Shown: piece after piece, positions 10,692 to 20,074 of the stretch | How positions within the stretch are numbered: position 1 is the stretch's first letter | Layout of the letters: each line of letters begins with the position of its first letter | Origin: Campylobacter sp. RM5004 | GTDB taxonomy: Bacteria > Campylobacterota > Campylobacteria > Campylobacterales > Campylobacteraceae | Assembly: GCF_022369455.1 (NCBI RefSeq) | Contig: NZ_CP059599.1 | Coordinates: 214,409 to 278,408 of the forward strand | Length of the DNA: 64,000 nucleotides | Reading direction: 5' to 3' | Position numbers and translations under genes: made by a program | The notes under the pieces: model-generated | Told to the model about the DNA's origin: nothing | What the model saw: only the letters and a program-made list of their open reading frames with translations | Databases searched by the model: none

Positions 10692-10718
10692 TTATCACTC
10701 TAAATATTTGAGTGCTAA
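10692..10718. promoter_or_regulatory. CIRCE operator (HrcA site) of groES-groEL
   Basis: TTATCACTC-N9-GAGTGCTAA differs from the consensus TTAGCACTC-N9-GAGTGCTAA at one base. It lies 20 bp upstream of the groES start and directly next to the -10 box, where HrcA binding would block transcription until heat shock. Confidence 0.92.
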
Positions 10719-10724
10719 ATTATA
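10719..10724 (-). promoter_or_regulatory. -10 box of groES-groEL promoter
   Basis: TATAAT read on the minus strand, immediately upstream of the CIRCE element, preceded by T-rich sequence as in Campylobacter sigma-70 promoters. Confidence 0.65.
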
Positions 10725-10826
10725 ATAAAGATTGGTAAATCAAATCATAAAATGAGTTAAAAACACTAAATAAACTTTAGTTATAACAGCTCAAGTTTAT
10801 TGATAATTTATCTTAAAGGGTATCAA

Positions 10827-12995
10827 ATGAAAAAGCTATTGTATTCAATACTAGCACTTGTTTTAGTGCTTTTTATCGGAATTTATTGTGTGTTATTTAC
10901 AGGATTTGGAAATAACTTTGTAAAAAATATTGCAGAAAAGAAATTGAATGAAAACTCAAATATAGCAATAAAAATTGAAGAATTTGAATTAGGAATTTCA
11001 AAAATTAATTTAAAAGTTTTAGTTAATGCTATGCTAGAAGCTAAGGTAAATGGTGATTTTTCATTATTATCTCAAAGTCTTGATGTAAAATATGAGCTAA
11101 ATGGCAAAAATTTAGAACTTCTAAAAATCACTGACCCGCTAAATATCGCAGGTAATATCAAGGGTAATTTTAGTGATTTTAATATAGATGGAAAAGGCGT
11201 GATATTTACTAGCCCACTTACACTTGATGCTAATGTGAAGGATTATTTTCCAACTAAGCTAAATCTTGATGCAAATAATTTAGATGTAGAAAAATTAAGC
11301 AAAATTGCTGGGGTTGATTACGCAAGTGGCTTTATAAACCTTAATGCAAATGTAAATGAATTTGATAAAGATAAGCTTGATGCAAAAGCTTTAATTAGCA
11401 TTTATTCAGAACTTAAACTAAAACCTAGCATTACAAAAGATTTTGGTATTGATATTTCAAGATTTGGTAAGGTTATAATTGATTCAAAAAACACTTATAA
11501 AGCAAACGAAATTACACCTAATTTACAAATAAAATCAAATATTTTAAATCTTACAAGTAATTTTGAGCCGATTAATCTAACAAATCAAGTTATTAAAGGT
11601 CAAGTAATTACTAATTTAAGCGAATTAGCATTTATAAATCCTACTTTAAATTCTAATTTAAAAATTACTTCAGATATTCTTTATAAAGATAAAGTTGCAA
11701 ATATTAATTCAGTTTTAAGTGGTAAAAATATAAATACAAAGCTTACAAAAGTTACCATAAATCAAGAAAATACCACAATTAGCACCGATTTAAGGGCAAA
11801 TGCTGAGCTAGTTAGACTTCAAGGTGGTGAATTAATAAATCTTGTAGCTAATGCAAAATTAGGTAAATCAGGCTTAGAAAATGCCGATATTAAAGGACTT
11901 TTATTAGGTGCAAATTCTAATATTACATTAGGTAAAAATGATTTAAATGCAAGTATTAAAGGATTAAAATCATTAGCTTTATTAGGGCTTTTGAATCAAG
12001 ATAAAATGCTTGATGCTGACATTAATATCGATGCAAAATTAAGCGATTTAAAAAACTTAGTTGGAAATGCAAATCTTGAGATTAACGGTAAAACAGTTCC
12101 AAGTTATTTTAAAAAAGCTTATGATTTAGATGTTAATTCAAAAGTAAATGCAAATGCAAATATTAAGCTTAGTGGTGCCGAAAACATTACTTTAGATGCG
12201 AAATTAATCACAGATTTAGTAGATAGCTTTAATGCTAATGGAACTTATAAAAAAGGCATTGTTAATGCAAATTATAACGCAAGTGCAAATCTAGCTAATT
12301 TTAATAAAATGCTTAATAAAAATATGAGTGGAAATATCGCTGTGCAAGGTGATTTGGTATTTGATAAGATTTTAAATCTTACGCTAAACTCAAATGAATT
12401 TTTTGGCGGTAAATTAAACGCTAAGCTAAATGGCGATAAATTTAATGCAAATTTATCTAATGTAGCTTTAGAAAATTTAGCAAAATCTTTTGATTTAATA
12501 GATGTTTATAAGGCTAATGTGAATGGGAATTTAGATTATGATTTAAAACAAGCTAGCGGAAAACTAATAGCAAATCTTGGAAAAGGTCATTTAAAATATC
12601 ACAAAACTATTAAGCTAATTAATACGATTTTAAATACCGATGTAACTAAGGTTGTGTTTGATAAAGGCGATGTTTTAGTAAATATAAATAAAAATCTAAT
12701 TGATTATAATGCAAATATAAGCGCAACAAATGCAAAAATCGCAGTTAGCAACGGAACTTATAATACTTTAAGTAAAGTTATAAATGCATCTATTTTAGTT
12801 TCATTTAACAATAACGAAGTAAAAGGAAAAATCGCAGGTATAGATGAAGATGTAAAATTCATCCCTGATGCAAAAAACACCGTTGAAAACGCAGTAAAAG
12901 TGCTAGATAAACTAACAGGTAAAAACAATAGCGAAAAACTTAATGAAACACTAAAACCTGCTGAAAATTTATTAAAAGGATTATTTAAAAGATGA
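10827..12995 (+). CDS. AsmA-like periplasmic protein with N-terminal membrane anchor
   Basis: The 722-residue protein opens with one hydrophobic helix (KLLYSILALVLVLFIGIYCVLF) and then consists of repetitive short beta strands rich in N, L, I, D and K, with phrases such as DANVNEFDKDKLDAKALIS. This layout is that of AsmA/TamB-like proteins, inner-membrane-anchored repeated-beta proteins linked to lipid transport toward the outer membrane. Assignment rests on architecture, not a diagnostic motif. The ATG at 10827 has AAAGGG upstream; an earlier in-frame TTG at 10800 lacks support. A variant copy of the dispersed repeat is read in frame near residues 52-58 (EFELGIS). The stop overlaps the purB start. 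Confidence 0.6.
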   Translation: MKKLLYSILALVLVLFIGIYCVLFTGFGNNFVKNIAEKKLNENSNIAIKIEEFELGISKINLKVLVNAMLEAKVNGDFSLLSQSLDVKYELNGKNLELLKITDPLNIAGNIKGNFSDFNIDGKGVIFTSPLTLDANVKDYFPTKLNLDANNLDVEKLSKIAGVDYASGFINLNANVNEFDKDKLDAKALISIYSELKLKPSITKDFGIDISRFGKVIIDSKNTYKANEITPNLQIKSNILNLTSNFEPINLTNQVIKGQVITNLSELAFINPTLNSNLKITSDILYKDKVANINSVLSGKNINTKLTKVTINQENTTISTDLRANAELVRLQGGELINLVANAKLGKSGLENADIKGLLLGANSNITLGKNDLNASIKGLKSLALLGLLNQDKMLDADINIDAKLSDLKNLVGNANLEINGKTVPSYFKKAYDLDVNSKVNANANIKLSGAENITLDAKLITDLVDSFNANGTYKKGIVNANYNASANLANFNKMLNKNMSGNIAVQGDLVFDKILNLTLNSNEFFGGKLNAKLNGDKFNANLSNVALENLAKSFDLIDVYKANVNGNLDYDLKQASGKLIANLGKGHLKYHKTIKLINTILNTDVTKVVFDKGDVLVNINKNLIDYNANISATNAKIAVSNGTYNTLSKVINASILVSFNNNEVKGKIAGIDEDVKFIPDAKNTVENAVKVLDKLTGKNNSEKLNETLKPAENLLKGLFKR
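10980..10999 (+). repeat. Dispersed repeat, one-substitution variant, inside coding sequence
   Basis: GAATTTGAATTAGGAATTTC, read in frame as EFELGIS in the AsmA-like gene. It is identical over 22 nt to the copy at 52535. Confidence 0.75.
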
Positions 12996-14284
12996 TAGCA
13001 AGATATAGCAATGATGAAATGAGTAATATTTGGAGCGAAGAGTCTAAATTTAATGCTTGGCTAGAAGTTGAACTTGCAGCTTGCAAGGCGTTTAATAAAA
13101 TAGGCGTTGTGCCAAGCACAGATTTAGAAAATTTGCTTAAGAATGCTAAGTTTGATATAGCAAAGATTAAAGAAATAGAAGAACAAACAAAGCACGATGT
13201 AATAGCCTTTACAAGGGCATTATCGCTTAATTTAGGCGAAGAAAAAAAATGGGTTCATTATGGGCTAACAAGCACTGATGTTGTAGATACTGCACAAGCC
13301 TTGCAACTCAAAAAAGCTAATGAAATTATTCTTAAAGACTTAGAAATTTTGCTTGATATTTTAAAGACAAAAGCAAATGAGCATAAATATACTATTGAAA
13401 TAGGAAGAACTCATGGCGTTCATGCTGAGCTTACTACTGCTGGGCTTAAGTTTGCTTATTTTTATGAAGAAATTAGACGCAATTACGAGCGTTTTAAGAG
13501 TGCTTGTGAAGAGATTAGAGTTGGTAAAATTAGCGGTGCAGTTGGCACTTATGCAAATGTGCCAATGGAGATTGAAGAGTTAATTTGTGAAAGTTTAGGG
13601 CTAAAAGTAGCAAATATAAGCACGCAAATACTACCACGTGATTTGCACGCAAATTATATAAGCGTGTGTGCCTTAATTGCAAGTGCGCTTGAGCGATTTG
13701 CAACTGAAATTAGACACCTTGCCAAAACAGAATGCTTTGAAATGCTTGAATATTTTAGTGAAAATCAAAAAGGCAGCTCAGCAATGCCACATAAGAAAAA
13801 CCCAATAGGAAGTGAGAATATTTGTGGTCTTAGCCGTGTGATTAGGGGGTATTTAATTACGGCGTATGAAAATATAAACCTATGGCATGAGCGCGATATT
13901 AGCCATTCAAGTGCTGAGAGAATTATGCTTCCTGATGTAACAATTTTGCTTGATTATATGCTAAAAAGATTTAGTGGCATTGTAAAAAATCTCATAATTT
14001 ACCCTGAGCGAATGCTTAAAAACTTAGAGAATTCTTACGGGCTAATCTATTCTCAGCAATTATTATTAATGCTAATAAATAAAGGCTATTCAAGAGAAAA
14101 CGCTTATGATTTAGTGCAAAGCCTAACCAAAAAAGCATGGAGTGAAAAACTTCAATTTAGTGATGTTATCAACGAAAACGAAGAGATAAAAAATATACTA
14201 AACGCTGATGAAATAAAAGCCGTATTTAACAGCGATTATCATCTTAAAAATGTTGATAAAATCTACGAGCGTTTAGGGCTTTAG
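12992..14284 (+). CDS. purB: Adenylosuccinate lyase
   Basis: PurB catalyses two fumarate-releasing steps of purine synthesis: SAICAR to AICAR, and adenylosuccinate to AMP. The 430-residue protein carries the fumarase/aspartase superfamily signature SSAMPHKKNP (~residue 260) and the catalytic TSTDVVDT and GRTHGVHAE segments. It begins within the last codons of the AsmA-like gene (ATGA overlap), so translation is coupled although the functions are unrelated. Repeat-derived hairpins begin immediately after the stop. Confidence 0.98.
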   Translation: MIARYSNDEMSNIWSEESKFNAWLEVELAACKAFNKIGVVPSTDLENLLKNAKFDIAKIKEIEEQTKHDVIAFTRALSLNLGEEKKWVHYGLTSTDVVDTAQALQLKKANEIILKDLEILLDILKTKANEHKYTIEIGRTHGVHAELTTAGLKFAYFYEEIRRNYERFKSACEEIRVGKISGAVGTYANVPMEIEELICESLGLKVANISTQILPRDLHANYISVCALIASALERFATEIRHLAKTECFEMLEYFSENQKGSSAMPHKKNPIGSENICGLSRVIRGYLITAYENINLWHERDISHSSAERIMLPDVTILLDYMLKRFSGIVKNLIIYPERMLKNLENSYGLIYSQQLLLMLINKGYSRENAYDLVQSLTKKAWSEKLQFSDVINENEEIKNILNADEIKAVFNSDYHLKNVDKIYERLGL

Positions 14285-14322
14285 AATTTAGAATCGGAAT
14301 TTGAAATTCCTATTTCAAATTC
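14284..14322. repeat. Overlapping dispersed-repeat units after purB
   Basis: A degenerate unit (14284-14301, 15 of 18 matching) runs into a full palindromic unit (14297-14322) with perfect 11-bp arms. It starts at the last base of the purB stop codon and could act as a terminator. Confidence 0.85.
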
Positions 14323-14413
14323 CATTTAATTTTTAGAATTTATTTAGTGTATTTTAATGTAAATTAAAGTAAAAATTATTTAAAATTTATTAAATAATTT
14401 TAAAGGAGAGTTC

Positions 14414-15493
14414 ATGAAAAAAATTGTATTTTTAGGTGCTGGGTATGCGAATTTAAGCCTAATTAAAAAGATTAAAAAGAAAAATCTAAGCAAAGCAGAA
14501 TTTATACTAATAAACAATAATTCTTATCATTATAAAACCACAGAATTACACAAAATCGCAGCAAGAGAAAGCGAAAAAGACATAGTAATAAATCTAAAAA
14601 GCATACTACCTAAAGATGTAACTTTAATTTGCGATAAGGTAAAAAGCATTGAAAACGGCAAGGTTGTTTGCGAGAATGCAAATTATGATTATGATGAGCT
14701 TTATGTTGGGCTTGGTGCGAGTGTAAATACCTTTGGCATTGCTGGGCTTGATGAGTGTTTAAATATAATAAATTATAAAAACGCTTTAAATACTGCTGAA
14801 ACACTTTATAAAAATCTTGAGCTTTATGAAAATAAAAATGTAATTATTTGCGGTGCAGGGCTTAGCGGAGTAGAGCTTTGTGGCTCAATCGCTACAACTT
14901 GCAAAAATCTAGGAATTAGCATTAATTTATATTTGGTTGAAGCAATGGATGAGATTTTGCCTGTTTATGCTAAAGATTTAGCTAAAAAAGCTAGAAATTA
15001 TTTAGAAAATCTAGGCGTAAAAGTTCTAAGCTCTCACAAAATCATTAAAAAAGTTGATGATAAATTATTTTTAAACGATGAAAATAATTATATAGAAGCA
15101 AAAACTATAATTTTTACAGCTGGGGTTAAGGGTAGTGAAGTGATTGCAAATAGTGGCTTTAATCACAAAAATAATAGAGTTTTAGTAAATGAATATTTGA
15201 TGGCGCCTAATTTTGATAATTGCTATGTTTTAGGAGATTCGGCGATTGTTTCAAATTACGCACCTACTGCACAAATTGCTTGTAAGCAAGGAAAATACCT
15301 AGCAAAAAGACTAAATGCAAAGCTTGAAGGAACTGAGTTTAACGAAGCTTTTAAATATAATGATAAAGGTAGCATTTGTTCGGTCGGAAAAGACTATGCA
15401 ATAGGTGTTATTCTAGGCAAAACTTATAGTGATTTTATGGCAAAAAGTCTTAAAAAATTAACCGAAGTAGAGTGGAGCGAAACGCTAAAATAG
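14414..15493 (+). CDS. FAD-dependent pyridine-nucleotide oxidoreductase, NDH-2/SQR-like
   Basis: This 359-residue flavoprotein belongs to the two-dinucleotide-binding superfamily that includes type II NADH dehydrogenase and sulfide:quinone reductase. It has an N-terminal FAD site (FLGAGYANLSL), a central NAD-type site (IICGAGLSGVELCG, ~residue 145) and the C-terminal FAD motif YVLGDSA (~residue 275). The third glycine of the first site, normally G in GxGxxG, is Asn here. No redox-active CxxC pair or SQR cysteines stand out, so NDH-2-like is favoured. It is shorter than typical NDH-2 (about 400-430). The SD is AAAGGAGAG, and the TAG stop abuts a palindromic repeat shared with convergent bioA. 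Confidence 0.75.
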   Translation: MKKIVFLGAGYANLSLIKKIKKKNLSKAEFILINNNSYHYKTTELHKIAARESEKDIVINLKSILPKDVTLICDKVKSIENGKVVCENANYDYDELYVGLGASVNTFGIAGLDECLNIINYKNALNTAETLYKNLELYENKNVIICGAGLSGVELCGSIATTCKNLGISINLYLVEAMDEILPVYAKDLAKKARNYLENLGVKVLSSHKIIKKVDDKLFLNDENNYIEAKTIIFTAGVKGSEVIANSGFNHKNNRVLVNEYLMAPNFDNCYVLGDSAIVSNYAPTAQIACKQGKYLAKRLNAKLEGTEFNEAFKYNDKGSICSVGKDYAIGVILGKTYSDFMAKSLKKLTEVEWSETLK

Positions 15494-15519
15494 GAATTTG
15501 AAATTCCTATTTCAAATTC
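15488..15519. repeat. Dispersed palindromic repeat between convergent genes
   Basis: A partial unit (AAATAGGAATT) overlaps a full palindrome (15494-15519). It carries the TAG stop of the plus-strand FAD oxidoreductase and, on the other strand, the TAG stop of bioA (15507-15509). Confidence 0.9.
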
Positions 15520-16793
15520 TTAAATCTTAAGATTTCTTTTATAGAGCTAATTACATAATTTATTTCATCGTTATTTATTACATACGGCGGCATAAAATAA
15601 ATCGTATTGTCAAGCGGTCTTAAAAGTAGCCCAAATTCTAACGCTTTTATATAAATCTCAAGCCCAAATCTAGGATTAGGATGTTCTATGTCAAAGGCAA
15701 ACACCATTCCTTGATGCCTAATATTTTTTACACTTTTAAACTCAGCAAAACCTTGCCAAAGTGAGTTTATATACTTGCTTTTAATTTTGTTTTGGTTTAT
15801 AACATTATCTTTACTAAATATATCCAAAGTCGCATTTGCAGCAGCACACGCAAGTGCATTTCCTGTGTAGCTATGAGAATGTAAAAACGCTTTGTATTCG
15901 TTATATGGAGCATAAAATTCATTATAAATTTCATCGCTTGTTACAACAACACTAATTGGCAAATACCCACCACTAAGCCCTTTGCTAAGGCATAAAAAAT
16001 CAGGCACAATTTCGCATTGCTGCAGGGCAAACATAGTCCCGCTTCTTCCAAACCCAACAGCAATTTCATCAAAAATAATATCAATATCATAAGATTTTGC
16101 TAACTGACAAGCCTTTTTAACAAACTCAGCTGAATACATATTCATAGAGCCCGCACATTGAATTAAAGGCTCAAGGATAAAGGCGTTTATATTTTTATGC
16201 TCTTTTTCAAGCAAGTTTTCAAGCTCAAATAATTCTTTTTCATATTCCATTCCACTTGGTGCAGGGGTATTTAAGCATTCAAGTAAAAGTGGTTTATAAG
16301 TCTTTTTATAAAGCTCAACATCACTTACGCTTAGTGCTGCTATCGTTTCTCCGTGGTAAGAATTGCTAAGTGATAAAAATTTGTTTTTTAATTTTCCTTG
16401 CAAAAGATTTTTATGAAAACTCATTTTAAGTGCTACTTCAACAGCACTTGAGCCATTATCAGCATAAAAGCATTTATTTAGTTTTGCTGGTAGTAAATCA
16501 GTAAGCCTTTTTGATAATCTTATAATGCTTTTATGAGAAAATCCAGCCATTATGATATGCTCTAGGGTGTTTAATTGCTCTATTATTTTAGCATTTATAT
16601 AATCATTGCTATGCCCAAAAAGATTTACCCACCAAGAGCTAACACAATCAATATATGTTTTATCATTAAAATCATATAAATACACACCTTTTGCCTTTTT
16701 TATAGGAATTAGTGGCACAAACTCATGCTCTTTCATTTGCGTGCAAGGGTGCCAAATGTGGGCTAAATCAAGTTTTATTAAATCATTTTGCAT
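15507..16793 (-). CDS. bioA: Adenosylmethionine-8-amino-7-oxononanoate aminotransferase
   Basis: BioA is the PLP enzyme that converts KAPA to DAPA with S-adenosylmethionine as amino donor, the antepenultimate biotin step. The 428-residue protein starts with the family opening DLAHIWHPCTQMKEHE and has SWWVNLFGH, the DEIAVGFGRSG segment and the PLP-lysine motif LSKGLSGGYLP (Lys near residue 272). It is divergent from bioF across only 42-48 bp and convergent with the oxidoreductase. Its last residues, NLK-stop, are encoded by the dispersed repeat. Confidence 0.97.
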   Translation of the reverse strand: MQNDLIKLDLAHIWHPCTQMKEHEFVPLIPIKKAKGVYLYDFNDKTYIDCVSSWWVNLFGHSNDYINAKIIEQLNTLEHIIMAGFSHKSIIRLSKRLTDLLPAKLNKCFYADNGSSAVEVALKMSFHKNLLQGKLKNKFLSLSNSYHGETIAALSVSDVELYKKTYKPLLLECLNTPAPSGMEYEKELFELENLLEKEHKNINAFILEPLIQCAGSMNMYSAEFVKKACQLAKSYDIDIIFDEIAVGFGRSGTMFALQQCEIVPDFLCLSKGLSGGYLPISVVVTSDEIYNEFYAPYNEYKAFLHSHSYTGNALACAAANATLDIFSKDNVINQNKIKSKYINSLWQGFAEFKSVKNIRHQGMVFAFDIEHPNPRFGLEIYIKALEFGLLLRPLDNTIYFMPPYVINNDEINYVISSIKEILRFKNLK

Positions 16794-16841
16794 TTGTAAC
16801 TCCTTTATGAAAATCTAATAAAATTATTATAAAGGATGAAA

Positions 16842-17948
16842 ATGCAAGACTTATTAAATGAACTAAAAAAAGAAAATAATTTTAGAACTTTAAAAAGATT
16901 TAAAAACGACGGCAAGTATGTTTTATATGATGGCAAAAAGCTTCTTAATTTTGCAAGTAATGATTATCTTGGCTTGGCAAGTAGCGGTGAGCTTGAGCGT
17001 GAGTTTTTAAACACTTACAAAAACCAAAGTCTTAGCTCAAGTGCTAGCAGAAGTCTTGGTGGTGGAGGCGATGAATACTTTTTATTTGAAGAATATTTAT
17101 CATCTTTATATAAAAAAGAAGCGCTTTTGTTTAGTAGTGGGTTTTTGTTAAATTATAGTTGTTTAAGTGCTTTAGCTACTTTAAAAAATACGCTTTTTTT
17201 AGCTGATAAAAAAGTTCATGCAAGTATAATTGATGGCATAAAGCATTCTAATTTTAAACGCTTTAAACACAACGATATAAATGATTTAGAAAAATTATTG
17301 CAAACGAATTTAAATTATGAAAAAATCATAATAATTTGCGAGAGTTTATATAGTATGGATGCAGATTTTGCACCACTTGACAAGCTTTTAGAGCTTAAGA
17401 AAAAATATAAAAATATTATGCTTTATGTTGATGAAGCACATAGCATTGGCTCACTCGGCATTAATGGGCTTGGACTTGGATACTTAAAAGATATTGATTT
17501 TTTAGTGCTTACATTTGGCAAAAGTATTGCTAGTATGGGTGCTGCGATGATTTGCTCAAAAGAAGCAAAAGATTTTTTTATAAACAAAGCTAGGGGACTA
17601 ATCTATTCAACTGCATTGCCTCCTATAAATGTGGCTTATTCGCATTTTGTGTTTTCAAAATTAGCTAATTTTGATAAAAAAAGAGAGCATTTAATAAATC
17701 TTAGCTCATATTTAAATGATTTGTTAAAAGATAAAATAAAAGGCGTTAGTTATATAAAAATGATAGTTTTAGGGGATAATGAAAAAGCTAATCTATACTC
17801 AGCAAAACTTATGCAAAAAGGCTTTTTTGCCCCAAGCATAAAAACTCCAACCGTAGCTGCTAAGGATACAGGAATAAGACTATCAATAAACGCTAATATG
17901 GATTTTAGCGATTTAGATAATTTTGCTAAGGCTTTTTATGAAATTTGA
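16842..17948 (+). CDS. bioF: 8-amino-7-oxononanoate synthase
   Basis: BioF condenses pimeloyl-ACP with L-alanine to KAPA. The 368-residue PLP enzyme shows FASNDYLGLA at the N-terminus, DEAHSIGSLG in the middle and the PLP lysine in TFGKSIASMGA (~residue 225). An ATG at 16836 is also in frame, but the Shine-Dalgarno AAAGG touches it, whereas it sits 6 nt before the ATG at 16842, which is preferred. bioF overlaps bioG, and bioF-bioG-bioC form one transcription unit opposite bioA. Confidence 0.95.
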   Translation: MQDLLNELKKENNFRTLKRFKNDGKYVLYDGKKLLNFASNDYLGLASSGELEREFLNTYKNQSLSSSASRSLGGGGDEYFLFEEYLSSLYKKEALLFSSGFLLNYSCLSALATLKNTLFLADKKVHASIIDGIKHSNFKRFKHNDINDLEKLLQTNLNYEKIIIICESLYSMDADFAPLDKLLELKKKYKNIMLYVDEAHSIGSLGINGLGLGYLKDIDFLVLTFGKSIASMGAAMICSKEAKDFFINKARGLIYSTALPPINVAYSHFVFSKLANFDKKREHLINLSSYLNDLLKDKIKGVSYIKMIVLGDNEKANLYSAKLMQKGFFAPSIKTPTVAAKDTGIRLSINANMDFSDLDNFAKAFYEI

Positions 17949-18525
17949 GTTTTTGCATAAAAATAATTCTAGTGATTTGGTGCTGTTTTTTGGTGGTTTT
18001 GGCTTTTTACCGAGTGCTTATAATTTAGCTTCTAAAAATGATGTTTTAATGGTTTATGATTATTTGGAATTTGATTTAGGATTTTTAGAAATTTGTAAAG
18101 CCTATAAAAACATTAAATTAATCGCTTTTTCAATGGGTGTTATGGTGTCTTGCAAGTGTGATTTAAGCTCGCTTAATATCGTGCAAAAAATAGCGATAAA
18201 TGGCACTACAAAAGGCATTGATGATGAGTTTGGAATTAGCGAGAAACTTTTTAAAATCACGGCTAAAAGATTTGATAAAGAAAGCTTTTTAAGTCGTTGT
18301 GGCGGTATAAATAAGGCGTTTAATCAAAATCCTAAAGATGAGCTTTTAAGCATTTTAGAACTTGCTAAAAAGCCTTGTATTTGGCAAGATTATGATTTAG
18401 CATATTCATCAAATATGGATGAAATTTTCCCACAAAACGCACTTTTAAAAAGCTTTAAAAATATTTGTAAAATCAATGCTTCTCATTTTTGTTTTGATGA
18501 ATTTTTAAGCTGGGATGAAATATGA
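17938..18525 (+). CDS. bioG: Pimeloyl-ACP methyl ester esterase BioG (DUF452)
   Basis: BioG releases methanol from pimeloyl-ACP methyl ester, ending the BioC-dependent detour through fatty-acid synthesis; it is one of the alternatives to BioH. The 195-residue protein has the BioG opening KFEFLHKNNSSDLVLFFGGFG (oxyanion region) and a nucleophile-elbow-like FSMG at ~residue 63. The ATG at 17938 overlaps the end of bioF; an upstream in-frame start is less likely. Its place between bioF and bioC supports the call. Confidence 0.88.
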   Translation: MKFEFLHKNNSSDLVLFFGGFGFLPSAYNLASKNDVLMVYDYLEFDLGFLEICKAYKNIKLIAFSMGVMVSCKCDLSSLNIVQKIAINGTTKGIDDEFGISEKLFKITAKRFDKESFLSRCGGINKAFNQNPKDELLSILELAKKPCIWQDYDLAYSSNMDEIFPQNALLKSFKNICKINASHFCFDEFLSWDEI

Positions 18526-19199
18526 AAAGCTTTTTAAAAGCAAAAGATACTTATTTAAAAAATGCTATCGTGCAAAATGATATGAGAGAAGTGCTGCTTA
18601 GCGAAATAAATGGGCGTTTTTGTAGAGTGCTTGAGCTTGGCTCAAATAGGGGCGAGTTTAGTAAAATGGTGGCTAAAAAGATAGAATTTAGCGAGTTTTA
18701 TTGCGTAGATATCAATGATTTTAGTCTTGATTATGGCAAGGAATTTATTTTCGTAAAGCAGGATTTAAGAGATTTTGAAAATTCGTTTTTAGCTAAAATG
18801 GATTTTGATTTAATCATATCAAATGCGTGTTTTCAGTGGCTTGATTTAGCAAAATTAATAAATGAAATTCCTAAATCAAATTCTAAGCTTGTTTTTAGCA
18901 CTTTTGGGGTGAATAATCTTTGGCAGATTAAAGAGCATTTTGGTGTGGGGCTTGAGTATTTAAGTATTGATGAAATAGAGCAGATTTTAAAGCCGCATTA
19001 TCAAAATATAAAGATTTATAAGAAAAATTATGAGCTAATGTTTAATTCTAGCATTGATGTTTTTAGACATTTAAAACTTAGCGGTGTAAATGCCTTTAGT
19101 GGGGTATTTTTAGGCAAAAATGATTTAAAAATCTTTAATGATAAATATCATAACACTCTAAACTACCACGCCATTTTCGTTAGTGCTAGCAACTCTTAG
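18522..19199 (+). CDS. bioC: Malonyl-ACP O-methyltransferase BioC
   Basis: BioC methylates malonyl-ACP to start pimelate synthesis. This 225-residue class I SAM methyltransferase has motif I ELGSNRGEFS (~residue 35), the acidic CVDIND strand end, and the NACFQWLD segment seen in BioC proteins. The start overlaps bioG (ATGA) and the 3' end overlaps convergent bioB by 14 bp. A degenerate copy of the dispersed repeat is read in frame as EIPKSNS near residue 115. Confidence 0.9.
   Translation: MKSFLKAKDTYLKNAIVQNDMREVLLSEINGRFCRVLELGSNRGEFSKMVAKKIEFSEFYCVDINDFSLDYGKEFIFVKQDLRDFENSFLAKMDFDLIISNACFQWLDLAKLINEIPKSNSKLVFSTFGVNNLWQIKEHFGVGLEYLSIDEIEQILKPHYQNIKIYKKNYELMFNSSIDVFRHLKLSGVNAFSGVFLGKNDLKIFNDKYHNTLNYHAIFVSASNS
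18864..18883 (-). repeat. Dispersed repeat, degenerate, inside bioC
   Basis: GAAATTCCTAAATCAAATTC; 16 of the 18 core bases match the reverse orientation. Read in frame as EIPKSNS. Confidence 0.55.
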
Positions 19200-20022
19200 C
19201 TATCTCGTAGCCGTTTTGCAAGATTAATTCTACATCTTTATGCTTTTCTTCGCCTTTCGTGGTTAGATAATCTCCTAGCACGATAGCATTTATCCCTGCT
19301 TCAAACATAGCTTTAAAATCATCTTTAAATACCATTTCTCTACCACCTGCAGCCATTAGCCTTGTATTTGGCATTTTAACTCCAGCTAGTTTTATGATAT
19401 TTATCGCTTCATCTTTTGTAATTTGTGGGGCATTGATTTTTAAAGCGTCATTTTTTATATAAAAATTTATCGTGCTTGTGTGTGGATTTAGCGTAGCTAG
19501 TGCGTCAAGTAGTTCAATTCTTTGTTCATTACTTTCACCAAGACCAAAAATCCCACCACAACAAATGCCAAGCCCAGCACTTATAGCGTTTTGATTAGTC
19601 TCATATCTTTCTTCATAAGTGTGAGTTGTGCAGATATTTTTAAAATTGCTTTTAGCAGTTTCTAGGTTGTGATTATAGCTATCAATTCCATGCTCTTTTA
19701 AAAATACCAAATCCTTATAACTAGCCCTTCCATTACAGCCGATTAAATGCAAATGCAAGCCGCTTTCTTTGATAGCACTAGCTGCACGGGCAATAAAATC
19801 AAGCTTTTTGCTATCAAGCCCACGCCCAGAAGTAACAAGACAAAATCCCAAAGCACCAGCCTCACTAGCGATTTTTGCTTCATTTAAAATGGTTTGAATG
19901 TTTTTATAATCATAACTTTGAATGCCTGTATTATAGTGCTTACTTTGAGTGCAGTACGCACAATCTTCATTACAATTTCCACTTTTTACATTGCAAATTG
20001 AACATAAAAATATCTCTTTCAT
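19186..20022 (-). CDS. bioB: Biotin synthase
   Basis: BioB is the radical-SAM enzyme that inserts sulfur into dethiobiotin. The 278-residue protein carries the SAM cluster motif CNEDCAYCTQS at residues 17-24, the later cysteines (GFCLVTSGRG, CNGRAS, GICCGGIFGLGES) and the C-terminal RLMAAGGRE arginine that ligate the [2Fe-2S] sulfur-donor cluster. It is shorter than E. coli BioB (about 346), lacking the N-terminal extension before the radical-SAM motif, but no key residue is missing. It runs opposite to bioD across 52 bp and overlaps the end of bioC. Confidence 0.96.
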   Translation of the reverse strand: MKEIFLCSICNVKSGNCNEDCAYCTQSKHYNTGIQSYDYKNIQTILNEAKIASEAGALGFCLVTSGRGLDSKKLDFIARAASAIKESGLHLHLIGCNGRASYKDLVFLKEHGIDSYNHNLETAKSNFKNICTTHTYEERYETNQNAISAGLGICCGGIFGLGESNEQRIELLDALATLNPHTSTINFYIKNDALKINAPQITKDEAINIIKLAGVKMPNTRLMAAGGREMVFKDDFKAMFEAGINAIVLGDYLTTKGEEKHKDVELILQNGYEIAKSC

Positions 20023-20074
20023 TTAATTTCCTTTTATTAAAATACAAATTATTTTATTTAAAAAAGGATAAAAA

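Noticed and set aside
11884-11892. GCCGATAT inside the AsmA-like gene as a sigma-28 promoter
   Set aside because: In coding sequence with no following gene start; the same for the GCCGATAT in ccoN near 62264.
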